Assembly: GCF_040359615.1 (NCBI RefSeq)
Contig: NZ_CP132942.1
Span: 2,418,001-2,482,000, forward strand
DNA: 64,000 nucleotides
Direction of reading: 5' to 3'
From: Tunturibacter psychrotolerans
GTDB lineage: Bacteria > Acidobacteriota > Terriglobia > Terriglobales > Acidobacteriaceae
Both the position numbers and the translations under genes were made by a program. The notes under the pieces were generated by a model. It searched no databases. It was not told the origin of the DNA and was given only the letters and a program-made list of their open reading frames with translations. Shown here in pieces: positions 52,985-60,966 of the stretch (positions are counted from its first letter, which is position 1; the number at the start of each line of letters is the position of its first letter).

Positions 52985-53989
52985 ATGAAGCTTAAAGGAC
53001 AGAAAGCAGTCGTCTGCGGTGCCGGTGGATTCATCGGCGGCCACCTCGTTCAAAGCCTCCTCGCCAACGGCGTCGATGTAATCCGCGCCGTCGACATCAA
53101 GCCGTTCGACGAGTGGTATCAAGTATCCAAAGACGTCGAAAGCCTCTCCCTCGACCTCAAAGACAAAGACAGCTGTCTCACCGCCGCCACCGACGCCGAA
53201 GTCATCTTTCAGCTCGCTGCCGACATGGGTGGCATGGGCTTCATCGAAAACAACAAAGCCCTCTGCATGCTATCGGTTCTCACCAATACGCACATGCTCA
53301 TGGCCGCCCGCGAAAAAGGTGTCGCGCGCTTCTTCTACTCCTCATCCGCCTGCGTCTATAACGGCGAAAAGCAGACCAGCCCCGATGTCGTCGCCCTCAA
53401 GGAAGAAGACGCCTACCCCGCTCTTCCCGAAGACGGCTACGGCTGGGAGAAGCTCTTCTCCGAGCGCATGTGCCGCCACTTCGAAGAAGACTACGGCCTC
53501 CAGGCCCGCGTCGCCCGCTACCACAACGTCTACGGACCGTTAGGCACCTGGACCGGCGGCCGCGAAAAGGCTCCCGCCGCCGTCTGCCGCAAGGTCATTG
53601 AAGCCAAGCACTCTGGCAAGCACGAGATCGAGATCTGGGGCGACGGCAAACAGACCCGCTCCTTCATGTACATCGACGACTGCACCAAGGGCACCCAGAT
53701 GATCGCCGAGAGCGAGATTCACGAGCCCCTCAACCTCGGCTCCGACGAACTCGTTACCATCAACCAACTCGTCGACATCGCCGAAGACATCGCCGGCATC
53801 AAGCTCAAGCGCAACTACAACCTCAGCGCTCCAAAGGGCGTCAATGGCCGCAACAGCGACAACACCCTTATCCAGCAGAAGCTCAACTGGGCTCCGTCCA
53901 TCAGGCTTCGCGACGGCCTCGCCAAGACCTACGCCTGGATCGAAGACGAGATCCTCTCCAGCAAACCCCTCGCAGCCGCCACACGATAG
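52985..53989 (+). CDS. GDP-mannose 3,5-epimerase-like NAD-dependent epimerase
   Basis: A 334-residue extended SDR. The Rossmann motif is GAGGFIGGHL. Beyond the general epimerase pattern, it has features of plant GDP-mannose 3,5-epimerase: AADMGGMGFIENN, SSACVY, YGWEK, GTWTGGREKAPAA and NSDNTLI near the end. Residues C123, Y152, K156 and K195 match in spacing the catalytic C145, Y174, K178 and K217 of the Arabidopsis enzyme. It should make GDP-L-galactose or GDP-L-gulose for surface polysaccharide. No other nucleotide-sugar gene is nearby. AAGGAG precedes the ATG by 12 bases. Confidence 0.85.
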   Translation: MKLKGQKAVVCGAGGFIGGHLVQSLLANGVDVIRAVDIKPFDEWYQVSKDVESLSLDLKDKDSCLTAATDAEVIFQLAADMGGMGFIENNKALCMLSVLTNTHMLMAAREKGVARFFYSSSACVYNGEKQTSPDVVALKEEDAYPALPEDGYGWEKLFSERMCRHFEEDYGLQARVARYHNVYGPLGTWTGGREKAPAAVCRKVIEAKHSGKHEIEIWGDGKQTRSFMYIDDCTKGTQMIAESEIHEPLNLGSDELVTINQLVDIAEDIAGIKLKRNYNLSAPKGVNGRNSDNTLIQQKLNWAPSIRLRDGLAKTYAWIEDEILSSKPLAAATR

Positions 53990-54009
53990 GCAATTGCAAC
54001 AAACAAAAA

Positions 54010-54050
54010 CGGACCCGAGAGCATGTAACTATTCTCGAGGGTCCGGTTTT
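54010..54050 (+). terminator. Rho-independent terminator after epimerase gene
   Basis: CGGACCC (54010-54016) pairs with GGGTCCG (54039-54045), extended by GAGA/TCTC, followed by GTTTT. It lies 20 bp past the epimerase stop. Confidence 0.82.
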
Positions 54051-54220
54051 ACTTTAATGAAGTAACGGTCTCTTCTGACATCGATTTGTTTCCCCCGAAA
54101 AGTTAGATCCACTATCCGGCTGAAGACCTTTTCACCACGCGATCACAGCCAGGCTGGTCGAAGAGTTAGAAACACCAACAGACCTCTGTCGAATCGCCTT
54201 TCTTTTGTGATATGCTAAAT

Positions 54221-54249
54221 AATATTATATCGTATTACGATATAATATT
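54221..54249. promoter_or_regulatory. Perfect 29-bp AT-rich palindrome (likely operator)
   Basis: AATATTATATCGTA (54221-54234) and TACGATATAATATT (54236-54249) are exact reverse complements around a single T. The right arm contains a TATAAT-like -10 element. The palindrome ends four bases before the ATG of a 41-codon ORF. The size and symmetry suggest a dimeric repressor site (PadR-, MarR- or similar), but the regulator is unknown and none is encoded nearby. Confidence 0.75.
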
Positions 54250-54253
54250 GGGG

Positions 54254-54379
54254 ATGGGATGGCCAATGATCTTCTACGTATTCTTGCTGGTTCTTTTTCC
54301 ATTTGTTGGAATCATCGCCGCTATCGTAGTAATCACTAAAGATTCGATTGAGCGACGTCATCTTCATCGCCACCGATGA
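54254..54379 (+). CDS. Putative 41-residue single-pass membrane protein
   Basis: ATG 54254 opens a 41-codon ORF: a short N-terminus (MGWPM), one hydrophobic helix (about residues 6-27, FYVFLLVLFPFVGIIAAIVV) and a basic tail ending ERRHLHRHR, which predicts the tail in the cytoplasm. A second in-frame ATG at 54266 has a better purine run in front (GGGATGG) and gives 37 residues. The ORF lies directly behind the 29-bp palindrome, and its stop codon is inside a 15-bp hairpin. Nothing similar is recognised. It could be a regulated small membrane protein or a chance ORF. Confidence 0.5.
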   Translation: MGWPMIFYVFLLVLFPFVGIIAAIVVITKDSIERRHLHRHR

Positions 54380-54388
54380 AGATGACGT
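54355..54388 (+). repeat. Perfect 15-bp inverted repeat (hairpin) over the small-ORF stop
   Basis: ACGTCATCTTCATCG (54355-54369) and CGATGAAGATGACGT (54374-54388) are perfect complements with a CCAC loop. There is no following T tract on either strand, so it is not a standard terminator. It may protect or regulate the short transcript. Confidence 0.75.
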
Positions 54389-54461
54389 AAGTGTCCTTAG
54401 TGGAGTGCGCCATAGGTCCGCGGATGAATCTTTCGCGTGTCGAGTATGGGAGCCAGCCCTA

Positions 54462-54854
54462 CTACTTCTTCTTGGCTGCCCGTTCAGCGAGTACCGCAGA
54501 GTTCTCCGCCACCGCGGCGCAGATGAGTTTCTTGAAGGCGGCTTCGTTGATCTTCTCTCCTTCGCGGACGTCGATCGCACGCCGCGTGTTCCCCTCGAGG
54601 CTGGAATTGAAGAGCTTCTTCGGATCTTCGATGGAAGCTCCACGAGCGAAGGTGAGCTTCACGATCTGCTTGTATGACTCCCCTGTGCAGACGATGCCGT
54701 CGTGAGACCAGACAGGGGTCCCCATCCATTTCCACTCCTCCACGATGTCGGGGTCGGCATCGTGAATGAGCTTCCGGAGATGCGCAAGGGTCTCTCCACG
54801 CCAGTCTCCAAGTTCTTTGATCCTCTCGTCGATCAATGCAGAGGCAGATTCCAT
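54462..54854 (-). CDS. DUF1801 domain protein
   Basis: About 130 residues from ATG 54854 (an in-frame TTG at 54878 has its ribosome-like GGAG too close). The DUF1801 fold (YdhG-like) is shown by LGDWRGETLAHLRKLIHDAD, VEEWKWMGTPVWSHDG and KLTFARGASIEDPKKLFN. Family members are small proteins of uncertain role, sometimes linked with iron or stress. The C-terminus is lysine-rich. It is monocistronic, about 80 bp from the convergent hairpin unit. Confidence 0.85.
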   Translation of the reverse strand: MESASALIDERIKELGDWRGETLAHLRKLIHDADPDIVEEWKWMGTPVWSHDGIVCTGESYKQIVKLTFARGASIEDPKKLFNSSLEGNTRRAIDVREGEKINEAAFKKLICAAVAENSAVLAERAAKKK

Positions 54855-54966
54855 CGGGATAGGACTTTTCAAGGACAACTCCGAATCTCTCAGCTAATTT
54901 AGCTTCGTTCAGCAACCTGCAATCGCCGCAAGTGGATGCTCTTTTGGTTCAATAGCGCCACGCCGC

Positions 54967-55532
54967 TTACCTCGCCGCGTATTGTGTGAAGACGTAGTCC
55001 CGATCCTGCGCGTCCTCGTGGCACGCAACGCCGCACTTTGCATCATTCCCCTGCGGTGGATGGTCCTGCATATTGCCGATCCTAAAGGTCTTGGTGGCGG
55101 CATCCAACTCGAACTCGCCGTAGCCCCATCCATGTCCGTCCGGGAACCTCTTGTGTCCTTCACCATGAAGTCAATGTCATGCTGAGCACCGAGAACAAAC
55201 GGCTCACCTGGTTCCGTATCAGCCTTTCTCGCGCTCCAATGGATCTTCGCCATCTTGGAACCGTCTGGGAATGGCTTGCCATTACCGGGAATGCCGGACT
55301 GGTAAGCTGCGATGATCACGGGATTTCCGAGAATCCCCGCAATCATATCTCCGCGCTGGCTGATGGAGATCAGCTGCCAGCTTTCGTATCCCTTGAACTC
55401 GGAGACTGCCAGGCCATTCGGCACCTTCAGGCTGTATTGGTTCTGGTCTTGAGCAGCATGGATCGCAATTCCGGAGACGACGGCTAGCGATGTTACTAAA
55501 CCCACACAGATCAGTATGCGTCTGGACTTCAT
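54967..55532 (-). pseudogene. Cytochrome P460 family gene, frameshifted
   Basis: From ATG 55532 (behind GAGGAG) the protein has a signal peptide and the P460 fold (VSEFKGYESWQLISISQRGD, SGIPGNGKPFPDGSKMAKIHW). At about 55150-55154 the reading frame breaks. The downstream part continues correctly only in another frame, as RFPDGHGWGYGEFEL..., with the heme site CGVACH (55018-55035) and a stop at 54967-54969. Adding one A to the ACAAGAGG run restores an ordinary D-T-K-R-F-P-D-G join. In the present sequence the original frame runs on to 54909 without the heme motif. The intact enzyme would bind c-type heme in the periplasm. The cause could be a real mutation or a sequencing error. Confidence 0.85.
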
Positions 55533-55880
55533 ATCCAAATCTCCTCATTTGTTTTTCGAACACAGGAGCTGTGGCATGTGCGGATCATGCCCATCCGCAG
55601 AACCACTGAACCAACTACGAAGCTCAGCATCAATAAGAGATTGGGCCCGCTGCAAAATTATCGGTAGCTTCCGCCGCAGTGGCTACTCGCCGTGGCCCGG
55701 TGCGCTGGGCATCCCGCAATGGATGGCATTAGATCACACACATAGGCACCAGGCAACCGACGGTGGTTTTATCCGTATCGATCGTCACGGGCTGGCGATC
55801 GATACAGAGCTTCCGTTAGACATCTGCGACTCGGAAGGTGATTTCACGAAGCTGATCCAGGTTGTGAAGATCAGATTGTG
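55533..55880. other. Intergenic region, no supported gene
   Basis: About 350 bp. One forward ORF (to 55884) contains CGMCGSCPSAEP but shows no recognised domain and no ribosome site, so I do not call it. The region must contain the promoter of the P460 gene. Confidence 0.4.
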
Positions 55881-56081
55881 TTAAGCCGATCTGTTCAAAA
55901 CAAGTCGCCGAAGCAGATGGCCTTTCCACATCAACAACCCGGTAAGCACCATAAGAGGAAAGAAGACAAACCGAGTAGGGTGGGCGTACTGCGGCAGCTT
56001 TTCAAACGGACTGTAGATATATCCATAAATCGGAATGCTGACGATGATGTGAATCCAGCGAAAAATCAAACGTTGGTTCAT
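55881..56081 (-). CDS. Small membrane protein in ArsR/AHSA1 operon
   Basis: 66 residues from ATG 56081, nine bases after AGGAGG. Two hydrophobic segments (about 5-22, FRWIHIIVSIPIYGYIYS, and 36-52, FVFFPLMVLTGLLMWKG) with a Tyr/Pro-rich loop between them. It follows the AHSA1-domain gene by 28 bp and is probably the third gene of that operon. I do not know the family. It could be a small membrane component responding to the same signal. Confidence 0.75.
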   Translation of the reverse strand: MNQRLIFRWIHIIVSIPIYGYIYSPFEKLPQYAHPTRFVFFPLMVLTGLLMWKGHLLRRLVLNRSA

Positions 56082-56109
56082 GATGTCCACCCTCCTTTTC
56101 GATACGACG

Positions 56110-56526
56110 TTACTCGAGCCCGCCGACAACTCGCTCCATATTGCCGATGAACTTATTCCAGCCGTAGGTCGCGCCCTTATAAGCAGCATCTTGATCGGAG
56201 CCGAAGCCAGACTGCTCCATTCGCAGCAGCGTTCCGCCACTTGTAGGGACCAACGTCCAAACGACGACGCTCTCCATCCCCATCGTGCCCCACGTATAGG
56301 AGAGCTTCTTGCTAGGCTCGACGACCAGGACCTCAGAGTCGATTACGCCATTCCAATTGGGCGCGGGAGTGGAGCGAAAACTAAACCCATGGCCCACGAC
56401 AGGTTGGAAGTCATTATCCATCAGCCACTCCTTAATCAGAGGGCCTTCGGTAAGGGCGCGCCAGATCTTTTCCGGCGGGTATGGCATCTCTCTTTCAATC
56501 ACAAGTGTGCGAGTAGTAGTAGTCAT
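56110..56526 (-). CDS. SRPBCC (AHSA1/START-like) domain protein
   Basis: A 138-residue protein with the Bet v1-like fold: VIEREMPYPPEKIWRALTEG, LIKEWLMDNDFQPVVGHGFSF, and SYTWGTMGMESVVVWTLVP. Members bind hydrophobic ligands or assist stress responses. It overlaps the ArsR-type regulator by ATGA (56523-56526), a very common pairing in soil bacteria where the ArsR protein represses both genes. Cytoplasmic; the ligand is unknown. Confidence 0.9.
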   Translation of the reverse strand: MTTTTRTLVIEREMPYPPEKIWRALTEGPLIKEWLMDNDFQPVVGHGFSFRSTPAPNWNGVIDSEVLVVEPSKKLSYTWGTMGMESVVVWTLVPTSGGTLLRMEQSGFGSDQDAAYKGATYGWNKFIGNMERVVGGLE

Positions 56527-56846
56527 GGGTCCATCCTTTTTAGTAAGTCTTCGAGCCGGTCAAACCGGTCGTGCCAGAAGCGGCCGTAGTGACTCATCCA
56601 ATCCACCAGCGGGGCGAGAGCTTCCGGCCTGGCGTGGTAATGGGTCTCGCGCCCTTTGCGGCGATTGCGAACCAGCCTCGCACGCTTCAAAGCCGACAGG
56701 TGCTTCGAAACCATCGGCTGAGAAACACCCGCCCGCTCGGTCAAAGCATGAACGGTCTGGTCGCCCTCCCTGGTCAGCCGCTCGAATATGGCCCGGCGAG
56801 TCGGATCGGCGAGAACCCTGAAGAGATTGTCTGCGGCGCTCGACAT
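56523..56846 (-). CDS. ArsR family transcriptional regulator
   Basis: About 107 residues from ATG 56846 (an in-frame ATG four codons upstream lies inside the operator and is less likely). Winged helix-turn-helix: NLFRVLADPTRRAIFERL and HALTERAGVSQPMVSKHLSA, ending with HYHARPEALAPLVDW. It lacks the CxC metal site of ArsR/SmtB, so it is of the metal-independent type usually paired with AHSA1 proteins. A palindromic operator lies directly upstream, consistent with autorepression. Confidence 0.92.
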   Translation of the reverse strand: MSSAADNLFRVLADPTRRAIFERLTREGDQTVHALTERAGVSQPMVSKHLSALKRARLVRNRRKGRETHYHARPEALAPLVDWMSHYGRFWHDRFDRLEDLLKRMDP

Positions 56847-56855
56847 GGCACAAAC

Positions 56856-56873
56856 CATAACCGAATGGTTATG
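56856..56873. promoter_or_regulatory. Palindromic operator of the ArsR/AHSA1 operon
   Basis: CATAACC and GGTTATG are perfect inverted 7-bp arms around GAAT. The site lies 10 bp upstream of the ArsR ATG on the reverse strand, where a dimeric winged-helix repressor would block the promoter. The regulator binding it is inferred from position. Confidence 0.7.
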
Positions 56874-57005
56874 AATTTGTCAATGGAAAATCCTGCATCG
56901 TCGGGCACAAAACTAAAACCTGCCGCGCTCATCTTGAAAACTCATTCCCTCTACCTACATCCGTAGTGCCCTCTGATTTACCCTTGCAGAGGGGGGAGTG
57001 GAACT

Positions 57006-58817
57006 GTGGGGAGTAAGTCGTCTGTGAAAACTCGCCGCCAGAAATCTTCCTCGGCCAACTGGCTTCAAGATCACCCCCAAAGGACCTTCCTGCTGTTGTC
57101 AGGGGCTCTCACCCTGATCCTCTACTGGCGAAGCTTCACCTCCCCATTCGTCTACGACGATCTCGAGCAGATCGTTAACAATCCAAACCTCTCCACCTGG
57201 GGCTCCTTCGTCCAACGTTTTCTCCTGCACCCGGTTGAGCTCACGACCTCCTTCCTCGGCTATGCCGGGTCCACCTACCGGCCGCTCTTCTGGTTCTCCC
57301 TCTTCATCGACCGTGCCCTGTGGGGTCTCGACGCAGGCGGCTATCACGCAACCAACATCGCTCTCCACCTCATAAATAGCAATCTCGCCTTCGCTCTCCT
57401 CAGAAGGCTCAAGATGCCTCTCCTTCCCGCTGCGGCCGTGTGCCTGCTGTGGCTCTCCTTGCCCATCAACACCGAAGTGGTGGCATGGATCAGCGGCCGC
57501 TCGTACGCTCTATGCACCCTCTTCGTGCTGGCGTGTCTTCTCTCGGCGTTCAACAGTATTCGCCACGGCGGATGGACCTGGAGGCTGGCATGCTTTTTCG
57601 CCGCCATCTGCGCCGGCCTCTCACACGAACTCGGCATCTTGATCCTTACCCTTTTGCTTCTGCTCCTACTTCTTATCGAAGAGCAGCGGTCGAAGAATTT
57701 CTTCATAACCCTGGCCACCGTCGCTCTTGCCGCCTTCGCCGTCGAAGCCGCCCGTTTCAGTGTCAAGGTAAAGTCCTTCTCTGGAATTGCATCTTTCAAA
57801 TGGGCGAGCCTCGTGCTGTCGAAGTACCTTGCTCTCACACTCTTTCCTCTGCGCATGAGTGTTGAGCGCTCCACCTTCTCCTCCCCGGGCCAGTCGCAAT
57901 CGTGGTCGCTTGCCGTAATCGTCTGCATCGTACTTACATTCGGCTACGCGGTGCTCCGACGTCGGAATCATCCCGCTCTTCTCGGCGGTCTCACGTGGTT
58001 CCTTATCTGCATCGCACCTTTCATCGTGCTCACGAACTATCAAGGACTGGCGGAGCGGTTCGCCTACCTCGCCTCCATCGGAATCGTTGCAGCTATCATT
58101 GCCGGCTGCTCCATACCGAACCAGCCTCGCCTGCGCAACGTACTCGCGGGCGCCGTCGCGTTATGGGCGGTGTGGAATCTCTATAGAACCACCACGAGGG
58201 TTGCAGATTGGGCCGACCCAATGCAGCTCTTCGCCCACTCGTTGCAGGCGACGCCGCAAAGCCCATCCCTTCACTACAATCTCGCCTACTCGCAGAAGGT
58301 GAAAGGCGATCTTCATGCAGCGCTCGATGAATACCAGCGCACCATTCAACTCGACAGCAACTATCCCCATGCGTACGCGAGCCTGGGCGATGTATACCTC
58401 CAGCTCGGATCGTTCAAAGAAGCTCAAACAGCCTACAAGCAGGCCTTGGTGCAGGCTCCCGATGACATTCCAACACTCCTGAACAGCGGCACGGTGGATC
58501 AGAGTATCGGCGCGATGAGTGAGGCTGAGGCCACCTACCAGCGGGTCTTGAAACTCGACCCCTCCAGCAGTGCCGCTCATGTAAACCTCGGCGTCCTCTA
58601 TATGAAGGAGAATCGATCGAACGACGCCGCGCATCAATTTACGATAGCCATCGATCAAAAGACCAAAGACCCGATTCCTTATTTCAACCTTGCGGTGCTG
58701 TATCAGCAGTCAGGCCACCCTGATCAGGCCCTCACTCTCTACAAAAGAGTTCTTGAGCTGAAGCCGAACGATGAAGACACACTCGAAAATATCAAGGTCC
58801 TCGAACAATCGCACTAA
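57006..58817 (+). CDS. Multi-pass membrane protein with C-terminal TPR repeats (TMTC-like)
   Basis: 603 residues. About ten hydrophobic segments fill residues 28-395. The first loop has FVYDDLEQIVNNPNL and YRPLFWFSLFIDRALWGLD, the acidic DD and layout of GT39/O-mannosyltransferase-like (TMTC) proteins. Five TPR units follow (about 425-595: SLHYNLAYSQKVKGDLHAAL, PHAYASLGDVYLQLG, and so on). Such proteins may transfer sugars from lipid carriers to exported proteins. The start is GTG 57006 behind a GGGGGGAG run. It is monocistronic; the substrate is unknown. Confidence 0.85.
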   Translation: MGSKSSVKTRRQKSSSANWLQDHPQRTFLLLSGALTLILYWRSFTSPFVYDDLEQIVNNPNLSTWGSFVQRFLLHPVELTTSFLGYAGSTYRPLFWFSLFIDRALWGLDAGGYHATNIALHLINSNLAFALLRRLKMPLLPAAAVCLLWLSLPINTEVVAWISGRSYALCTLFVLACLLSAFNSIRHGGWTWRLACFFAAICAGLSHELGILILTLLLLLLLLIEEQRSKNFFITLATVALAAFAVEAARFSVKVKSFSGIASFKWASLVLSKYLALTLFPLRMSVERSTFSSPGQSQSWSLAVIVCIVLTFGYAVLRRRNHPALLGGLTWFLICIAPFIVLTNYQGLAERFAYLASIGIVAAIIAGCSIPNQPRLRNVLAGAVALWAVWNLYRTTTRVADWADPMQLFAHSLQATPQSPSLHYNLAYSQKVKGDLHAALDEYQRTIQLDSNYPHAYASLGDVYLQLGSFKEAQTAYKQALVQAPDDIPTLLNSGTVDQSIGAMSEAEATYQRVLKLDPSSSAAHVNLGVLYMKENRSNDAAHQFTIAIDQKTKDPIPYFNLAVLYQQSGHPDQALTLYKRVLELKPNDEDTLENIKVLEQSH

Positions 58818-58893
58818 CGCTCCCGCAACATTCGGTGCGAAAAAAAATGCGATACTCAGATGAAACTAAAGCAGATCGGGAATAAAGAAAACA

Positions 58894-59979
58894 ATGGACG
58901 CCCCTGGCGAACTCAACGAAATTGTTCTTCCGCAGACTGTGGTTGGTCCGCTTACGCGGTCGGCGATCTTTCTGGTGCTATGCGCCCAACAGGACGAAGA
59001 TGTTTACACGCGCCTGCGCGACTTTTGCGCCGGTCTTTCCGGGCTGATTCGCGCGGTGGAGTTTCGCGACGTAGAGGCGGGCCTCACGTGCGTCGCCGGC
59101 TTCGGGTCGGATATATGGGACAAGCTCTTCGGAGCGCCTCGTCCCGCTGAGCTTCATCCGTTTCGTAGGATTTGCTCTGGCGGGCGAGATGCCGTCTCCA
59201 CGCCAGGAGACATTCTCTTCCACATTCGCGCCAAACGCATGGATCTCTGCTTCGAGCTGGCGACGCAGATCATGGATAGCATCGGAGATATAGTCTCGGT
59301 CGCCGATGAGGTGCACGGCTTCCGCTACTTCGACGATCGCGATGTGATCGGCTTCGTCGACGGAACGGAGAATCCACGAGGCGATGCGGCGCGCGAGGCA
59401 GCGGTCGTCGGCAGCGAAGATCCGGCCTTCACAGGCGGCAGCTACGTCATCGTGCAGAAGTACCTCCATGACTTGAAGGCGTGGAATTCGCTCCCGATCG
59501 AGATGCAGGAGCGAATCATCGGCCGCCGCAAGCTCTCGGACATAGAACTGAGCGACGCGGAAAAGCCCGCAAATGCGCACAACGCGCTCACCAACATCGA
59601 GGAGAACGGACGTCAGCTTCAGATTCTGAGAGACAACATGCCGTTCGGCCGTCCCGGCCACGGTGAATTCGGAACGTATTTTATCGGCTACAGCCGCACG
59701 CCGCGCGTCACCGAGACCATGCTGGAAAACATGTTCGTGGGCCGGCCACCCGGAAACTACGACCGGCTTCTCGACTTCAGCCGCCCCGTGACCGGCAGCC
59801 TATTCTTCGTGCCATCTGCAACATTTCTCGACAACGTCACGCCCGACGCGCCCGTCGCAGCGGAAGATGCAAAAGCACCGTCCACCGAACCGCCTTCGTC
59901 GCCACCTTCACCGGCACCCGGCGACGTGCACGACACATCACTCAGGATAGGATCACTAAAGGGAGAGAAAGATGAATAA
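58894..59979 (+). CDS. Dye-decolorizing peroxidase (DyP, encapsulin cargo)
   Basis: A 361-residue heme peroxidase. GFVDGTENP carries the distal aspartate D156; H229 (NAHNAL) is the proximal heme ligand, and R246 with N248 lie in ILRDNMPFG. D156 and H229 are 73 residues apart, as are D153 and H226 in Rhodococcus DypB. FGTYFIGYSRTPRV completes the domain. A Pro/Ala/Ser-rich linker (about 315-345) ends in SLRIGSLKGE, an encapsulin cargo-loading peptide. The protein should be packed inside the shell encoded by the next gene, whose ATG overlaps its last codons. Confidence 0.95.
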   Translation: MDAPGELNEIVLPQTVVGPLTRSAIFLVLCAQQDEDVYTRLRDFCAGLSGLIRAVEFRDVEAGLTCVAGFGSDIWDKLFGAPRPAELHPFRRICSGGRDAVSTPGDILFHIRAKRMDLCFELATQIMDSIGDIVSVADEVHGFRYFDDRDVIGFVDGTENPRGDAAREAAVVGSEDPAFTGGSYVIVQKYLHDLKAWNSLPIEMQERIIGRRKLSDIELSDAEKPANAHNALTNIEENGRQLQILRDNMPFGRPGHGEFGTYFIGYSRTPRVTETMLENMFVGRPPGNYDRLLDFSRPVTGSLFFVPSATFLDNVTPDAPVAAEDAKAPSTEPPSSPPSPAPGDVHDTSLRIGSLKGEKDE

Positions 59980-60784
59980 CCTCCATCGGGAGCTGGCACC
60001 GATCTCTGACGCGGCATGGGCAGAGATTGAAGAAGAGACGACGAGAACACTGAAGCGGTATCTGGCCGGGCGACGCGTTGTGGATGTTCCTTCGCCGGGA
60101 GGGGTCGCTTTTCCTGGAGTCGGGACCGGACACCTGAAGAACATCTCCGCTCCCGCAGAAGGCATTCTCGCAAGACAGCGTGAGGTGAAGCCGCTGGTGG
60201 AGCTGCGTGTTCCGTTCGAACTGTCACGTCAGACGATCGACGATGTGGACCGCGGCTCCGATGACTCTGACTGGCAGCCTGCGAAGGACGCCGCGAAGAA
60301 GCTAGCCTTCGCCGAAGACCGGGCTATCTTCAACGGATACCATGACGCGGATATCCAGGGCATCCGCGAAGGCACCAGCAACCCCATCGATACCCTACCC
60401 ACAGATGTGCGGGACTATCCGGATGCAGTGGCGCATGCGCTGAGCCAACTGCGGTTGATGGGCGTCAACGGGCCCTACTCAGTCGTGCTGGGAGCCGAGG
60501 AATACACAGCGCTCGCCGAAACCCGCGATCACGGATATCCCGTGCTCGAGCACGTGAAGCGCATCGTAGACGGCAACCTGATCTGGGCGCCTGCGATTGA
60601 AGGCGCATACGTCCTGACGACGCGAGGCGGCGACTTTGAGTTGAACCTGGGGCAGGATGTTTCGATCGGCTATCTCAACCATACCGATTCCGCCGTGCAA
60701 CTGTATCTTCAGGAGACTTTCGTCTTCCGCGTGCTCACCAGTGAAGCTTCAGTCGCGCTGTCGCCGTCCAAGAAATCTTCTTGA
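59972..60784 (+). CDS. Encapsulin shell protein (family 1)
   Basis: A 270-residue HK97-fold capsid protein (linocin M18 family), the usual length. Recognisable blocks are MNNLHRELAPISDAAWAEIE, GRRVVDVPSPGG, PLVELRVPFELSRQ, AFAEDRAIFNGY and YLNHTDSAVQLYLQETFVFR near the C-terminus. Many copies should assemble into a protein nanocompartment. The ATG overlaps the 3' end of the DyP gene by 8 bp, and its ribosome site GGGAGAG is encoded within the cargo peptide codons. No ferritin-like second cargo gene follows. Together the genes form an oxidative-stress or peroxide-handling compartment. Confidence 0.96.
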   Translation: MNNLHRELAPISDAAWAEIEEETTRTLKRYLAGRRVVDVPSPGGVAFPGVGTGHLKNISAPAEGILARQREVKPLVELRVPFELSRQTIDDVDRGSDDSDWQPAKDAAKKLAFAEDRAIFNGYHDADIQGIREGTSNPIDTLPTDVRDYPDAVAHALSQLRLMGVNGPYSVVLGAEEYTALAETRDHGYPVLEHVKRIVDGNLIWAPAIEGAYVLTTRGGDFELNLGQDVSIGYLNHTDSAVQLYLQETFVFRVLTSEASVALSPSKKSS

Positions 60785-60966
60785 TCGGAGATATGGCCAC
60801 GCGCAGGAGCAATGGGAAAATAGGCATAGCGGAACCAATGCCCATTTGTCAGTGCTCATCTGCCAAGTGTCCGAGGAGCCGACTTCCAAGATAAGTCTTT
60901 GTCAAGCGGGGCCAGGATTTCGGGTCGCGCTCAAGAGAGCGCCTGGTTGTTCGGCTGGGCTGTTCA

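Noticed and set aside
55516..55884. 122-codon forward ORF with CGMCGSCP near its start
   Set aside because: No ribosome site, no recognisable domain, and it overlaps the start region of the P460 gene.
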